From Tetranychus cinnabarinus (Eukaryota > Arthropoda > Arachnida > Trombidiformes > Tetranychidae), in contig WHVY01000001.1 in NCBI GenBank assembly GCA_022266195.1, positions 11,718,001 through 11,782,000 of the forward strand: a stretch of 64,000 bases of DNA, read 5' to 3'. Made by a program: the position numbers and the translations under genes. Numbering within the stretch: position 1 is the stretch's first letter; each line of letters opens with the position of its first letter. Shown piece by piece: positions 20,759 through 35,700 of the stretch. A model generated the notes under the pieces. The model was not told the origin of the DNA, did no database searches, and saw nothing but the letters and a program-made list of their open reading frames with translations.

Positions 20759-20955
20759 CTGAAAATGTTGATGTTACCCTATCATTTACAAGATTTAAAC
20801 AGGCAAAAGAGACAAGACTCGTTTTTAAATTTAAATTGAGTCAATTTCAATGGGAAGCACGATTGTTCAATCAGTTGATATTGGTTATATTATAAAGAAA
20901 TGAGATTGTTAAACTTTTATCTTGGATTCTCAATTCTTGCGCATCTTTACCTACA

Positions 20956-20977
20956 CAGGATGATGATGATGATGATG
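20956..20977 (+). repeat. (GAT)n microsatellite
   Basis: Run of gatgatgatgatgatgat within otherwise unannotated sequence. Confidence 0.8.
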
Positions 20978-21797
20978 GATCAATACAAAAATTATCAAAG
21001 AGTGAGGCTGAGTCTTAAGCAAAGGGAGGAAAAATGAGAAACAAGAAGCTGAGAGGAAACAAAAAAGTTTAGTTTACAACTTGATTCTGGCTCAATTGAA
21101 ACTCATTTCAAACTTTTCCCTTTTTTGTCTTAAAATGGTCAACTCATGTTAATGCTGATATCAACCCTTTTCCCATTGTTAACCATATGGTCAGTTGAAT
21201 GTGCTTTTAATTGTGCTTCATAACACACACAAAAAAAAACAGAATAAATCAAAATCCAAATTTTGTCCAACCAAAAGCACAACTAATCAATTTGCTTCAA
21301 CTTGCTCATTTACACCTACAAATGTCACCTCATTTAGCACAATATTTCACCCAATTTACCTTTAGCTTTTCATCCATTTTTCCCATGTAAATCTTTCTAA
21401 TAATTTGTAAATCACTAATCAACTTAATCTCAAGGATTTACAAGTGATATTGATTGACAAGTTACAACACAAAGGAGTACAAAATAAATCATCAAAAGTT
21501 AACATTGGTAATGTTTACGGAGGAAAGTGATTTCACTCGGGAACCAATTTCACTGATTGAAACAAGTTAATCAACTGTCTTAGGATACAAAAGTATGAAA
21601 GTTGAATGAAAAATTCAAAGGATAACCATCATCACCATCATCATCCACCTTGCCATCATCATCCCGATTCACCATCCAAACCGCCACCAGAACCACCATC
21701 ACCCTCACATCATAAAATTTATTAATCTTTTTGGTCATCAATCAAACATAGAACCTTAAAATTGGATTCAATCATTAAGTGTAAACACACTCACAAG

Positions 21798-21840
21798 ATG
21801 ATCATCTATTTATTAACAATCATTTCATCCCTTATCCAAG
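21798..21840 (+). CDS. Probable first coding exon (signal peptide) of an unidentified secreted or membrane protein
   Basis: ATG at 21798 opens a 14-codon hydrophobic run (MIIYLLTIISSLIQ) that ends at a strong donor, CAAG|gtaaga. This is the usual shape of a signal-peptide exon with a phase-1 intron, common in extracellular Ig-, LRR- or EGF-type proteins. I found no matching acceptor exon in the next 36 kb, so the gene identity is unknown. Chance occurrence cannot be excluded. Confidence 0.35.
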
Positions 21841-23265
21841 GTAAGACCATTAATCAGCTGAGAAAAGTTGACTTATTTTTTACCTTCAATTAAAAGTGAT
21901 TCTAGCGACTCTTTACAATCAACAATTATCAACTTTAATCATTAATCAAACTAGTTTTAACCGTTTTAATGTCATCTTGTTTCAACACACACACACACAA
22001 AAATGTAAATATCAAGAACTGAATATCATTTACATTTTTCATTATTACCAATCTTCATTGATATAAATCCGTATTCATCGTCAAGTGAATCAACTTTATG
22101 ATGCCATGAATGATTTAAAAGATGAATTTTTAATTCAAAATTGCAAATGCTTTAAATCCAGGTGAAAAGAAAGGGGTAAAGGTATCAAGAAAAGATGGTG
22201 AATAAGACTGATCAGTTGACATAAATGTACACATAAAAAGACATTAATCCAAATGGCAATGATAATGTTTTAAAATGAATACCTTGATTTGCATAATTTT
22301 TTGTTCCCTTCACCTCTTTCAAATATGAATAATATGATTGAAGATGAAAGATTTAAGACTGTTCAAGATGAAAGTTGAACAAAAAAGGATGAAAAAGATG
22401 AAAATGATCAGGATAGAGTTAAGTATCAAAAGACGTTTCAAAAAAAATCTTTTTTTCTTTACCATATTTTTACCTTCATTGAACCATTTCAATTTTGAAG
22501 CCAAACTAACAGGATAACATCATTAAAGTGTGACTTTTTGCTTCTCTTCTCAATTTGAAAGCATCCATTTATCAAGCAAATTATTAATTTATATTACCAA
22601 ATCAATTAATGATTAACTTTACCATTTAAATTGCTTTCCACAAGTTAACCTTTTTCCTTGCTGTTTCCAGCAAAAAGCCTAATTTTAACGCTTTACTAGG
22701 TTCAAACACTTTTGTGTTTCTTGCCCATTAACAAACACTTATTCAAGCCTTTTCTTGTACAGAAACACATTATTGCCATTAAAGTAGCTCAATATTTTTT
22801 AATTAAATTAAAACAAACTAATCAAGGTTTAATCTTTCAGGAAGCTTTGAACACAAAATTAAGTGAGAATCGATTTAATCATGTAAAAGGTTGAAATTTA
22901 CCAGCAAAGTGAAGGCAAGAGTGGCGATGTGAGATTGAAATTTTTGCATCTTTTCAGAGGTTCAATGTTTCCATTGTTGCTCTGATTGTGTTGACAATCT
23001 GAAGGTTTGGTTAAGACGATATGTTGAGTGTAGATTCAGTTGAAACAGATTCAACATTAACAGATACAGTTGACTTTGTGACTGAATAAACCATTCAACT
23101 CAAATGAAAGGTAAACAAGGTGAAAGTTTACCAACCGTTATTGAGCCATTTGTATTATAAAGTGACTTGCTGTTGACCAGACTCGTTTTACTTTGATGAA
23201 TAAAGTTGATTTGATTCTAATAAACATTTCATTTAACTGTTATAGATTTGAAATGTTGTGCTTAA
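21841..23265. other. Gene-poor A+T-rich sequence
   Basis: No coding exon recognised. A short (CA)n run is at about 21986-22000. Confidence 0.4.
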
Positions 23266-23267
23266 CT

Positions 23268-23782
23268 ACAGTAAAGTACCAGATAATGAGAATACATTGA
23301 AATTGCTTATTCACACTTCTTGTCGGACATTTCATGAGATTCAATCTTTCTTAATAGATTAAATCAAGCTAAATTGTTCGTTAAAGCTGATTCGAACAGT
23401 TTTTTATTGACATTCAACGAAAGAAAATTGAATTAAGTTGATTGATAATCGAAGAAATGAAAATTTAATTTGAGCAAATTCAAAATTGACTAACTCAGCC
23501 TTAATTAGAGATCGTTGACAAAGTCAAGTACCTAAACTGTCCATCGATAGTCTGCCCATCTCGTACCAATTAAAATAATCATACAATTTGATGGAAAATA
23601 ATAATCGATCTAAATGTTAATTTTTGATTTGCTTGATTAAATCCAACTAAGAACTACATGTTGAGTAGGAAATTTTGATACCTTTGATCAACGATTTGAT
23701 TGGAAATTAATATTTTCAAATGTTGCACCTCAATAACTCTCAGATAATTTTAGCTACTCGAGTGTATTTGGTACTTTACTGT
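23268..23782. mobile_element. Tc1/mariner-like MITE
   Basis: Terminal inverted repeats of 14 bp (CAGTAAAGTACCA plus one base) face each other at 23268 and 23782, each flanked by TA, the target duplication of the Tc1/mariner superfamily. Including TA and the next base, 16 bp match perfectly in inverted orientation (23266-23281 and 23769-23784). The 515-bp interior has no transposase-like ORF, so the element is non-autonomous. Confidence 0.6.
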
Positions 23783-23784
23783 AG

Positions 23785-26700
23785 ATACCGAAACCAGTTG
23801 GTACATTTGTATTTGAGTGGCTTTGAAGCAATCGAAATTTTCTTCCGAGTGATTGACTAAAGGCCAATTAAGAAGTACTAAAGTAGCCTTTCCTTGTTTA
23901 TCCCTTGTAATTGTGTCCTAATTAGTCGAGAACATTCAAATGCTATCAAATTAATCGTCATCCTAATGTGATTCATAGATAAGTCAACTTTCATTAATAA
24001 TTTTTAGTCAATCATTCAAAAAGGAATTCAAACTTCATTCAACTCATTTAATAGGGAATGAAAAAAGACAAGTTTTAGTCTGTTTAGCGGCCAAATTCAG
24101 TCTCGAAATACGCTGTTATCTGTTCGAAAGCAACTGACTATCACTTGAACAGTTTTCTTGAAACTAAAGCGGTTACAGAGATTCATCAGAATACTCCAAG
24201 TAAATTGTGGGATCATTTTGCATTATTATTGTAACAAGAGATTGATACGTTTCATGGCAACTTGATTTTGAAGATGCTTTTGATGACTTCAAATTGATTA
24301 GATTTTGGATGAAAAAATTTAGTCAAGAAACGGAAATTGTTTCATCCATTGAATCTAAAGCAGCTTCAATTGTAACTTTTCCCTTTTTTACTGTTGTTTC
24401 AAGATGATATTGATGAAATTGTACGTGAATTGAGGTAATTGAAGTATTGCAAGTTGAATTGATAAGCTTTGACCATAACTGGTTAACCTTAAAAAAAGGA
24501 CCAAATTTTGGCCCTTACTGGCTTCTAGAAGAAACTGTTTACCTTGACATTGATGGAAATCATTTCAATGTTGACCTGATTTGAAGACAATCAATTTAAC
24601 CCTCAGTGAGTGTACAGTTTTTACCTGTTTTAACCAACAATTGAAATCAATTTGATGACCACAAAATCAATTGATCAAATTCAAAGTGTCAACCTGCAAT
24701 TACTATTCAACCTATAAATATCCTTAAATTGTAAACAATTAAATTAGTTAAATTAAATTATCATCTGAGAGTTGAAAATTGTTTGACACTTTGAGTTAAA
24801 TATTCAGAAGTGTTCATATTTAAATCAATCAAATGACGCGTTCAATCACGTTTCTCCTTCAATTATTCAAATTATCAAATTACTTTTGACTGATCAATGA
24901 TAATATTTAATTTACATGACAATGCCAACCATGGAAACTTGAAGTTCCCTGTCAATTTTGTAATATAATAATATTGTAATATTATGCTTCATCTTTGATG
25001 ACAACAGGAGAAGAGTAAAGATGAACTTTTATTTGTAATGTTTAGATCTTTTTGTCTCTCATTGATCAATCAATCGATTTCCATTGGAATGATAAACAGC
25101 AACATGATATGGAATGGGTCAGTTGAACTTTCAATGAGACAAACTCTATTAAATTGCTTCGGGCAGTTGTTGTAATAAACCATAAGAGGTTAATAAGTAT
25201 AAAAATGAAAACATGGGCACAAAAAAAGGATCCAAATGTTGAACAAATCATAACAGAAAATTGTTTGCCTTTGATTAGGAGGTTAAAGATGCGATTTCAA
25301 ATTTTATCCAATTGTTGCCAAAACACTGGGAAGAGTGGAGTAGAGTTGCCTGAATATTTGGGTTACCAGTTTGGGACTTGAATCACTTGAAGTTTCCATT
25401 CAACATCAACTTTTAGTTTACCAAAAAAGTGATGGCAAATTGACAATCTTTTATGTCGCTCCTTTCAGTTGTGAATCCATTTAATTTACATGTTCATTGC
25501 AAGTCTGAAAATCAATTAACCAACTTGTTCTTGTATGAATGTTTTCAATCGATATTAAAGCTGTTTGTCTATGAATGTCACATCATTAGTACACTCAAGG
25601 CAAGTAATGAAACTTTGAAAAACAGCATTTGAAATGATCAATGTTACATTCATAATAAGATCGGTGTTTAATTAACCAATTTACTGAACAAATGGGAAAA
25701 CAAATGAAAGGTTTGAAAAGGGAATGTGTTGATAGTAATGCGGAAATTCAAACAAAATGTGAAACGAAAAGGTTCGGTGACGTTAATAAACAAAACTAGG
25801 GCTTGTTAACTTATAACAACTTATATTATTCTAATGCATTTCAATAAAGTTTGATATTTTTTGAACATCTTAAGTAAAATAGGGAATGAAAATCGAAATG
25901 AAATTCAGTACCAGTATAGAAATTTTCATTTTAAACTTGAGTAGATTGACCAATATTGAAAGTTTATTGCCACATGAAATTAGTCTGTCTACATTCACTT
26001 GTCCATTCAAAGGTAGCAATCAGATTAGACAAGAATATTTTCACTCCAAGAGTAAAAGTTTCGAAATTGAATTAAATTAACAAATACTTACATTGTTGGT
26101 AATTGAATATGAATCATTTCAATTGTCACAAATAATAATCTGGCAAACCTTACGTTCCAACAAAGCATCATGGCTCAATCAACTCTTTGAAAATGTACTT
26201 TCAGAAAGTAACCTTAACACGAAATAGAGGTCAAATAAATAAATGACCTTCAGACTTCATTTCTCTTCACTGGCTGAACCTACTCACGTCAAACTTATAC
26301 CGACGTGAATTTTTCTTACCCTTAGAACGATACATTCAAAAAGAGCAAAAAAACTTACAATAAGTCACATTTAATTCAGCAAAGTCAACATCTAAAGAAG
26401 TACATATTAGATCTTAAGAAAAGTGAATTACAAAAAGATAGCATAACAATAACCTGACATTATTGAACCATTTTGCATGATAACAGACTGAAGTTGGTGC
26501 GATTCAATCGCACCTTTATTTACTCAAGTGTCAGGTTTGATGCGATGCTAATAAACATTTAATTTACTTGATTGACATTTGTGCGGCAACATTCATTACT
26601 TGCTTAACAATCAAAGCTTTGAGTGATAGAGACACTGAATAATCAATCATCTTGAACAATAAACCATCGATAATTGATTAATTTGCTTCAAATAATTGCT

Positions 26701-29700
26701 TTAGATATTTTAATTGTAATGTATGATGACAATCATCTGAATGGTAATGTTGATTAGATTCAAAGTAATTTGCTTTTACTCTACTAATCCATTTAGCAAC
26801 AACATTAACAAATAAATTATCCAATTCACATTTTCTTAAACTCTCATCATCATCAGTCTCATCATTATAATCATTATCATCTCTTCATCTTATTAACTTT
26901 ATCAACTTAAAATCAAATCTAAAACGGTTTATAAACCCTCATTTAACCAACAAACAAACGTAAAAAAAAAGAGATTCTAATCTCATTTATTTCATTATTG
27001 ACTGAAAACAATTTGTGAATGACTTTCTTTTCCCATCAAAATCAATCTACTAAATAGATTAACCATTTAAATTTTTGCCCAATTATCATGATCATCTTGA
27101 TATCAACCTGTTTCCTCATCAACTGTCCAATTGTTGTGCATAAATGAACACCAATTTAGATGACAAAAGCGCGATTCCCTTTTATTGTTCTTAACGGAAA
27201 AAGATTTTCCAAGACTTTCCTTCCAAATTCAGTTATCTCATGTGATTATCATTAAAGTTTCTAGTTTCATTCTGTTCAACTTGAAATATCTTTACTCTCA
27301 TGTTCATCTTGAGAAAAAAAACTGAAAACAAAGTCAAGATTCTTGAAAAAAGGAAGAAAAAAGAAGAAGAAAAAGTTTCAAAGGAAGCTGATCTTGATTG
27401 GGTTTAAAGTTGATGTTAGTTAAGTAATGTAATAAAAAAAGTAAACCATTATTATTTTTCAAGTATCCATTTAAAGTTGAGGATAACAATTGAAGATTGA
27501 ATTAATCAAGCTAATTATTGTTGAATGAAAAAAAGGGAATCAATTTGATAAATCATTTATTGAAAGTTGAAACCCTTTAATCAACCCTTAAATCCATTTG
27601 ACTTTTTTGCTTCTTCCTTCTTCTGCCTTCTGCAATTCAATTCTCAATCAGATTAACATTTTCCTTTGATCCCATTTTATCCTCCATGTGATCTGAAAAT
27701 GTCTAATGATACATTCAATGATGCTTAACCAATCAAATGGCGTAATATTGTCAAAGAATTTATTTTTTCTTCTTTTGATATTTTTCTTCTTCTTCTCTCA
27801 ATCGATGGTCAATTACAAAAACAGATTATCATCAGTTTTACTCTACTCTTGTCTTGTGAAATCTGATTGTTTCAAATATTGTTTGACTTGAATGGGTTCA
27901 CATTGAGCATCAAATTTTCACTTAATTTGATTTGCTTATTCAAAGAGGTAATCAATGAGATTAGAGGAAAGACAATGTCTTTTGTCTGTCTAAACATGCA
28001 ATAATAGCAATCAAGTTATTGTTCAAAAGAGAGCTTCGAATACTTATTTCTATAAATACAACAAAAAAACCTAGCATTTATCCTCGAAAATAATGAATTT
28101 CGAAATGTATCACAAGATCAAGAAAGCTTAACGAACACGAACTCGATAAACAGTAACATTAGTGATCAAAATGCTTGAGCATCATTCAGTTATGTGCAGG
28201 GATTTGGAAAAGTCCGTGAATCTGTTGATTTAAGCTAACGGTCTACCCAACAGCTTGCTGAGGTGAAAAAATCACCGCAAACTAAATTCTGTTGCTATCA
28301 ATTTGATCATTGAACATCAGCAGATCAGAATGGGAATAATCACGCAAACAATCGTGAACATTTAAGCACATTTTGTTTCATTTAATTCAATTTACTTTGA
28401 ATGACTGATTGTAAACAATAACTAATATAAATTCATGATTTTAAAATGAAACAAAATCAATGTAGTTGATAACATGAATTTATTTCACTAATCATCATTT
28501 AGCATTCAACAATTAAACTGATTCAATTGCAGGGAAGCATTGTTTCACAAAATAACTCGCAACAAAAAAACATTGAAAACAAAACCAAATTAACAACAAT
28601 CGAGTTAATCTCTAAACCTTTATTGATATTGCCTTTCAATTTAATGAAATAAACTAAGTAAATGCATTTCAATTATTTAATCGTAAATGTTTACTATTAA
28701 TGTACATAATTTATAATAAACTTTTAATAAAAAGGTAAACATTATTGGAATCTTTTCTCATGTAAATTGTGTTTAAATTTGCTATTATTTATTATCCTTA
28801 TAAATGATCAATTTTATCCCTAATATGAGCCATTTAAAATGAACATGATTGGGTTTGTTAAATCAAGAGTTTATTGTTATGTGCAAGAAAAAAAAGTTGC
28901 ATTCAAAGTACAAAAACGTAAATACAATTTTTATTCAAGTTTACCTTTCAAATGCAAAATGTATTTCACTATTTATGAGTAAAGTTAAGGAAAACAAAAT
29001 TACAGCATTTAATGCATCATCATGTACTATCCATTAGATGATAAGAATCGTTGAAAAATGTTTGGATAAATTGTTGATAACATTGGAATGAATTGAAGAG
29101 CAATTGAAGAGAAGAAATGAAAAGCGATAATTTTCACTCCCAGTGACTGCAATTGTGAATCGATTAATGAATGGGAAAGAAAAAAGTAAAATATTCCAAC
29201 ATTATCATGTTATTGATTAAAAGAAATGAAATGAATCTGTAAGCCTTTAGTGGGTCAAATAATTATGGTTCAATTGACAATTTGGTTTCATTTTAATTTG
29301 ATTTTTGAGCAACTACGGAAGATGAACAAAATGTTTCCAGTTTTTCATTGCAACAAAAGTTCTTCATGAAAGAATAAAGAAGATTGAGAATCTTTTTTGC
29401 AATCTTTTCTCAAATTCATTTCTCTTTTTACTCAACACTTTTCATCATCTTTCAGCCATTTTCTGGTAAACTGTTCATTTCAACTGATTACAGTTGAGTG
29501 AAATGGAAAGTGTAAATATTCAAATATTTTAATCAACTTCAAGTTAACAAGCAATAAGTCAACTTTAATGTTAACAATTTAAAGTCCATTCTTGATCCAC
29601 TAAAGTGACATTGTTGATACAAAACTGTAATCAATAAAACATGAAATCTTCAACTTTTCAACTTTAACCCGAGCTCATCAATTGTCAAGTGAAAGAATCA

Positions 29701-32700
29701 AATTTTTGCAAATGTAAAACTGAAGAAATTTTGGATGAAAAAAAAGTTCTGAAAAAGATTCTCATGAACGGAATGACGCTTTGGAAAGAGACATTTTTTA
29801 TTGCATTTTCTTGCCATATTTTGACACTGGAATTAATCTGTTAAAGTTGACTTGAATTTCATGATGAGCAACTTTGGTGAAAAGTTGGAATTTCATCTCA
29901 AGTCCAACCTTGTCATGTAATTTCATATAGAATTGTAAACAATGAAATAATCAATAAGTTATTCTGAAAACTTTTTTTCTTCTGTGATTTTCTTCATTAC
30001 TCTGGTTGACCTACTTGAGTTGAACCAGATGAGTCGAGTTATTGATGATGTTTCAAGGCCAGTATAATGATAATCGAAGCAAAGGTTTTCTAGTTGTTCA
30101 AGATTAACTTCGAGTTTTTGTTTTTTCGCCTTCTTCTTTTTTCTCTCGATTCGTTCAATTTTTTTCATCTCATTTCATTTTGAAAATCATTCTGCATGAT
30201 AATAGAAAACTTTTTCTTCTTCTCTTCCAATTGAAACTTTGATGCAAAAAACAACAAGGAAACGTTTTTTGTCTACAAAAGTTTGAATAAATTTTTCTTC
30301 TTTTCTACTTTTACTTTTTGTTCATCTCTTTATTTTCATTCAATTCCATTAGTTGAATAAATGCTCATTTTTCATTCAATCTCCTTTGTCTACGAGAGAA
30401 GCAAAAAATTGAAGACTTTGCATGATCATCTGAAAACGTTTTTTTTCTCAGTGTTTCATGTATTAATAAGGTGCAAAAAGAGTGAGGCTTAAATGGTGAA
30501 ACAAAAATGAGAAAAAAAAGTGTAAAGTTGGAGTGAAAATATAACTTGGAAAAGTTGTCAATTTATTAAATAATTTCTTCCTTTTCTTGCCAATTCATTT
30601 GTTCAGTTTGTTTGCACTTGAATATGAATGGCAAACAAGTCACAGCTTGTCATTGCAAGTTTAATTCAACCAATCATTGAAAGCTGGTTTAAGCAACTTG
30701 AATAATCCCAAATTGAGATGAGATCAAAAAAAAAGTTTTTCTTTCCCTGATCATTATCACCTTCCTTTTTTCATCACTTTTCATTCATTTCCTCACTTTT
30801 ATCCATTCAATTGTGGAAATATTTTTCCATTTACAACTGGCAACCTTAAGCATTTCGTTTTCATCATTTTCACCATTTCAAGCTAAATTGCCTCCAATGA
30901 TTTTAACAGAAGCAAAAAAAAGTCCACCTTTAGCCAGTAAATTTAAAGAGGTAAAGATGGTCTTCTTTCCAGCTCATTATCAATTGCTTGCTGTAATATT
31001 TCCCGTGAGGTTGAATAAATGTGCCCTGTAAATGAGCTTGGATCTTGGAACAAAAGATCATTACATGGAAACACTTAAATTGAGCTTTGACCAGTTTAGG
31101 ATAAAGTTAGGTTAGGTAAGGTTAGGTTAGGATCATAACCAGATCATGGTTCAATTTAAAGTGAAATGACTTGGAATATCAAAAGATTGTCCAAAATTTG
31201 GAAAGACCAATAAGCCAAGGCAAACAAATTTAATCCAGCAACAATTTTCCCACCAATCTGTAAGAGTCAAAGTTTATAGCTGGCAACTGTCATCAGTAAG
31301 TCAAAGTTTAATGGTTGACTAAAAGTTGAATCATCGGGTTATTTTGCATCAGCATTGTAACAACTAAAGACTTGATATTTTGATGATTAAAGTTCAACTT
31401 TTATTGTATTACATTTTAAAATGTTGAGCCCAAAGTTGCCTTCAACATATTAATTTGGCCAAAAATGTTGATTAAATATTAACAAGTTGCTGCTTTAGCA
31501 AATACATTTATTACCGTGTTAATACAAAACATTAAGATGGGAAGGACAACAGAAACAAGTTGAACAAGAAAAAAATAGCTTGACATTAACATGTAATATC
31601 ACTGTTAATTGGCTATACAAGCCTATCAACCCTCATCATTGCCATCATTATCATCCTTTTCACCTCAAATGTCAAGTCATCTGAATCTAGCATTACATGA
31701 AAAATGAACTTGTAATGCTTTTTGCTTGCCTTCTGTAATGAAAGCAAAAAGTTTACTAATCAATCACACAATTAGTCGATTGTAAATATATTATCAGTTG
31801 CATGAATGTGAACCGATTTTCATCTACTTTTCCACTTGAAATGTAAATATCTGGTTCATTTTGCATCTGGCACAATTCATCTCAATTGATTTGTAAATAG
31901 TGCAAGAGTACAATTGGATACGGAGAGATTGTTGGAATTGGTAATTGAGAGAAGCATCCAGATTTGAATAAAAAAATAAAGGGCAAACGATGAAGACGAT
32001 CATGAGAATGATGAAGATTGGATTCATTGGAATGGATATAAATACACACTCAAAAAATAATATATTAAAGGGTAACCATTCTAAGTGGAAAAGATTGAAT
32101 TGAACGAATCGATATTATTACTCAACAATCCTTCAAGTATCTCAACATTTTATTTCACCTTTTCTTTCATCTTATTCTTAATACCTCACTGTTTTCCATG
32201 CACACCATTCTTCCTTCCCTGTTTATCATCCTCATTATTATCATTATCATCATTATACTCATCATGATCAACCTGTAAGTGGATTGAGTCAAAAGGTTTC
32301 CAACATCTTAAATAACATTACTGTCAGATGGAAGGGGAAAAAGCTGATAAAATCAAAGACGAAATGCAAAACTCTTCAATAAACCATTGTTTTCACAGCA
32401 ACAAATGCAATTGTTCACTTTTTGCCCTTTACTTATCCATTTAATCATGATCAAGGTTTCAATAAACTGAATAGTCACAATTAAACAATACATTTGAATT
32501 AATTCTGGACCTTTTGATGCTTAATTTATGCAAAAATTTGAGTTATACAAAGTTTTAATGCTTAATACCAAAGATTTGCTCAATTTTAGGCTCTTAGGCT
32601 CTAACCTTGCCATTTTAAATGAAATAAAATCAATTATTAGTATTAGTTGAAGAAAATCTGAATGAAGTTGAGCAAAAATAATCAATGATTGATCATAATC

Positions 32701-35700
32701 AAACGAAGCACACATAAATAGTTGATTACACGATGGAAAGAACAGTGAATTTGCAATAAACTAAATATTGACTCTTCGCATCTCTTATTGTCTTTTCAAA
32801 TCGTCTTTTCGGTGAAGCCAGAAACAGAATCCGAAGCTTTAAATTGAAAACCAAATGCGACTAACTCTTTTAAACATAATTCTTCTTTCTGGAAACAAAA
32901 CACAATTTCAGTAGAAGAGTAAACGCTTTAGATGAAATGCCAAAACGTTGAAAAACAAAGTCTTTGGTTGATGAATTCAATGAGTTTTAATACAAACAAA
33001 TAAAGGTTTGCTTCATCCCGTTGCTGCATTCATGAATGCAATTAGTCTCTGATATAGCACGTTTGAGAAGCCAGTTCTGCGTCTTGAATAATTGTGCTAT
33101 CATTTGCCAGTCGTTATTGTTTGATACAGTGCTTATTGACCTAAAGCGGTTACTCTTTGCTAGATCTAATCTAGGCCTTTGTTTTTCTTGGATTGAAGAA
33201 AAGATTGACTTGGAGGAAAAACTTAGTCGCCGTTTTAAATTGCAAGCTATGGTTTCTGTTTAGGGTTACACTGAAAACAATTTGCAAGAACTGTACTGTA
33301 AATAGATACTTTTGCAATTAGATTGCCGTTTTCTACCGCTTAAAATGTCGGTCAATTCACACAAAATGCTTTGAGAAATGCTATTCTTTGATCAACTTTT
33401 CCAGGTGAAAACAGATACTTTAAACATTTTGTTTTACACTCGTTTTGCGTGTGAAATACAATCACTTTGTGCATTAAATTTTAATTAACAAATGGTTCAA
33501 CACTAAATATAGATATTTGGTTAAAGTCAAAGTTTAGAGTTAATGTTTGTGAAGTAAATTAAATGAAACCAAAGTTTGGTTAGCTTTTTTGGGTAAAGTT
33601 GTTGATGATTGTGTGATGAAAACGAGTAAATCTAATTAAGATTGATTGTAAATAGTTAAACTTTACCAATGTTAACAAGACAGTAGAGAGAGAGAGAGAC
33701 AGAAATAGACTAAATAAATCAGTTGAAAGTAACTTGACAGGGAAGACGAAGCAACATATATTTACGATTATTGATTGGAGTTAATTCAATTTTGAAAGAC
33801 AAACATTTATTCTGTCAAACAATTGGTAAAAATGATATAAAATGTGCAATACAAATAGAGAGGAAACAAAAGGGTTAAACTTGTAGTCCATCATTAATCA
33901 CAATCATGTTAATGTTTTCTCATTATCAATTTGGTTAATAGAATAGGTTCTAACGACTAATTGATTGCCAACGTAAGTTAACTTGTAAGTTAATTGAGTT
34001 GACGATAAATGATAATAACGGAACAACAGCAAAAAGAAATGATTAATGGTGAATAAGAAAATCTGTGAAACCGTGAATGTGAAAAAATGTATTTCTTTTC
34101 ATGATGAATGAGTCTTGAAATTGAAAACAGTAAAAGTCAAAATGGCAATTAAACAAAATAAATAAATGATTTGAAATAATTTTACTCTTTTGTCTGCCTT
34201 GTAACGAAATAAAGCAAAATTTAATCTCATTTCTTAATTAAATTTACTGAATGGGAAAAGAGTCTGAAACAAGAATCAAAACTGTTATCCATTGAGACTC
34301 TTTGCTTCAACAATTCACCAGTTCTTGCCATTTCTCATCAACAACTGGGAGTCAAATTGAGTCAATAATGATGAAAATAATAATCTTTTAGCAATCAAAG
34401 AAACGTAGCCAAAGGGAATGAACATATTGTAATTTATACCTGTTAATAAACTATTGATTTATACACAAGTTTATTAATATCATCAGAGTCACTTTTCTGG
34501 CAAGATTTTCTTCTTTTCGTTGCATGAGAATTGAATAAAGCAAGTTATTTCTCTACAGTTTTATACATGTTATTGTAGTTTCTTTTACATGAATTATCTT
34601 CACAGCTTTAAAAGTTGAAACAGAATTCAAGAGAAATTTTTCCAAGAACTTTTTACAAGATTCTATCGTTATTTCCTTCTGATAAACTAATGAAAATATC
34701 AATGCTTATCATCGAGTCAGGACAAAAAGTTCTGCTAAGGTTGAAACGAAATCATAGCAATTCTCTTTCTCAGGGTCTAACAATTTTTAGCTTCTTTTGA
34801 ATGAATTATCTTTAGAGCTTCGTAACTTGAAATACAATTTTTTTTGAGATTATTTTGCGAAATTCTCTTCGTCTTCTGATACTAATGAAATACTGTTGAA
34901 GAATCGGAAAAAACAGAAAATTCGGTTAAGGTTCAATCGAATAAAGGTTTGATTTTTTATCGAAATTTTCCTTACAGAGTCAAACAATTTCCATGATTTA
35001 TTTTGTATGAATTATCTTTGAAACGTCAAAAACTTCAAGCAGAATTCAAGCGAAAATTTTTCTATCGTTATCATCTTCTGATGCATTTATGAACGTTAAC
35101 GAATGAGAAAAAAACAAAGATTCTGCTTGAGGTTCAATTCAATAAACGTGAGACTTTCCAAGGAAACTATCATTTCTTTGCTATACTTCTGAATAGTTAT
35201 CTCGTAATGAATCGTTTGGTTACCAAAAATTCACTTTTGTTCGTAGCAACGAATCTGTTCATTTCATAATCAACAGAGATTCTGAGACTTGTAATGCTTT
35301 TGAAAATTGTTTTCAATAAAAGCTTTCATTCAATTGGAAACAGGCTCAACATTAACCAAAATTTATCATTCACTTTGTACTTATTTAATGCTAAAATTGT
35401 CAAATTTTATCTCATTTTTTCCCTTGCAAACAACTCATCATGAAATTTATTCTCGACTATTTTTATCGCTAAAATAATGGTTCAACAATTTTCATGTTTT
35501 AACAGTTTAGAACTGTTGAATGGGAAAATTATTTCCTTTTTTTATCATCAACATTTGGAATTTTTGATGGAAAAACAAAATTGAATGAATCATTGATATG
35601 ATAATGATATTAATAACTCGATGGAACAAGACGCAGTTGTTCAATAGATGAATCGAGTGCGAATATTATTTTATCATTATTTCTGTCTATATCATAACCA

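Noticed and set aside
20900..21040. Short ORF beginning MRLLNFYLGFSILAHLYL then a Met run
   Set aside because: Looks like a signal peptide, but it runs directly into a (GAT)n microsatellite and stops after about 46 codons; no donor and no family.
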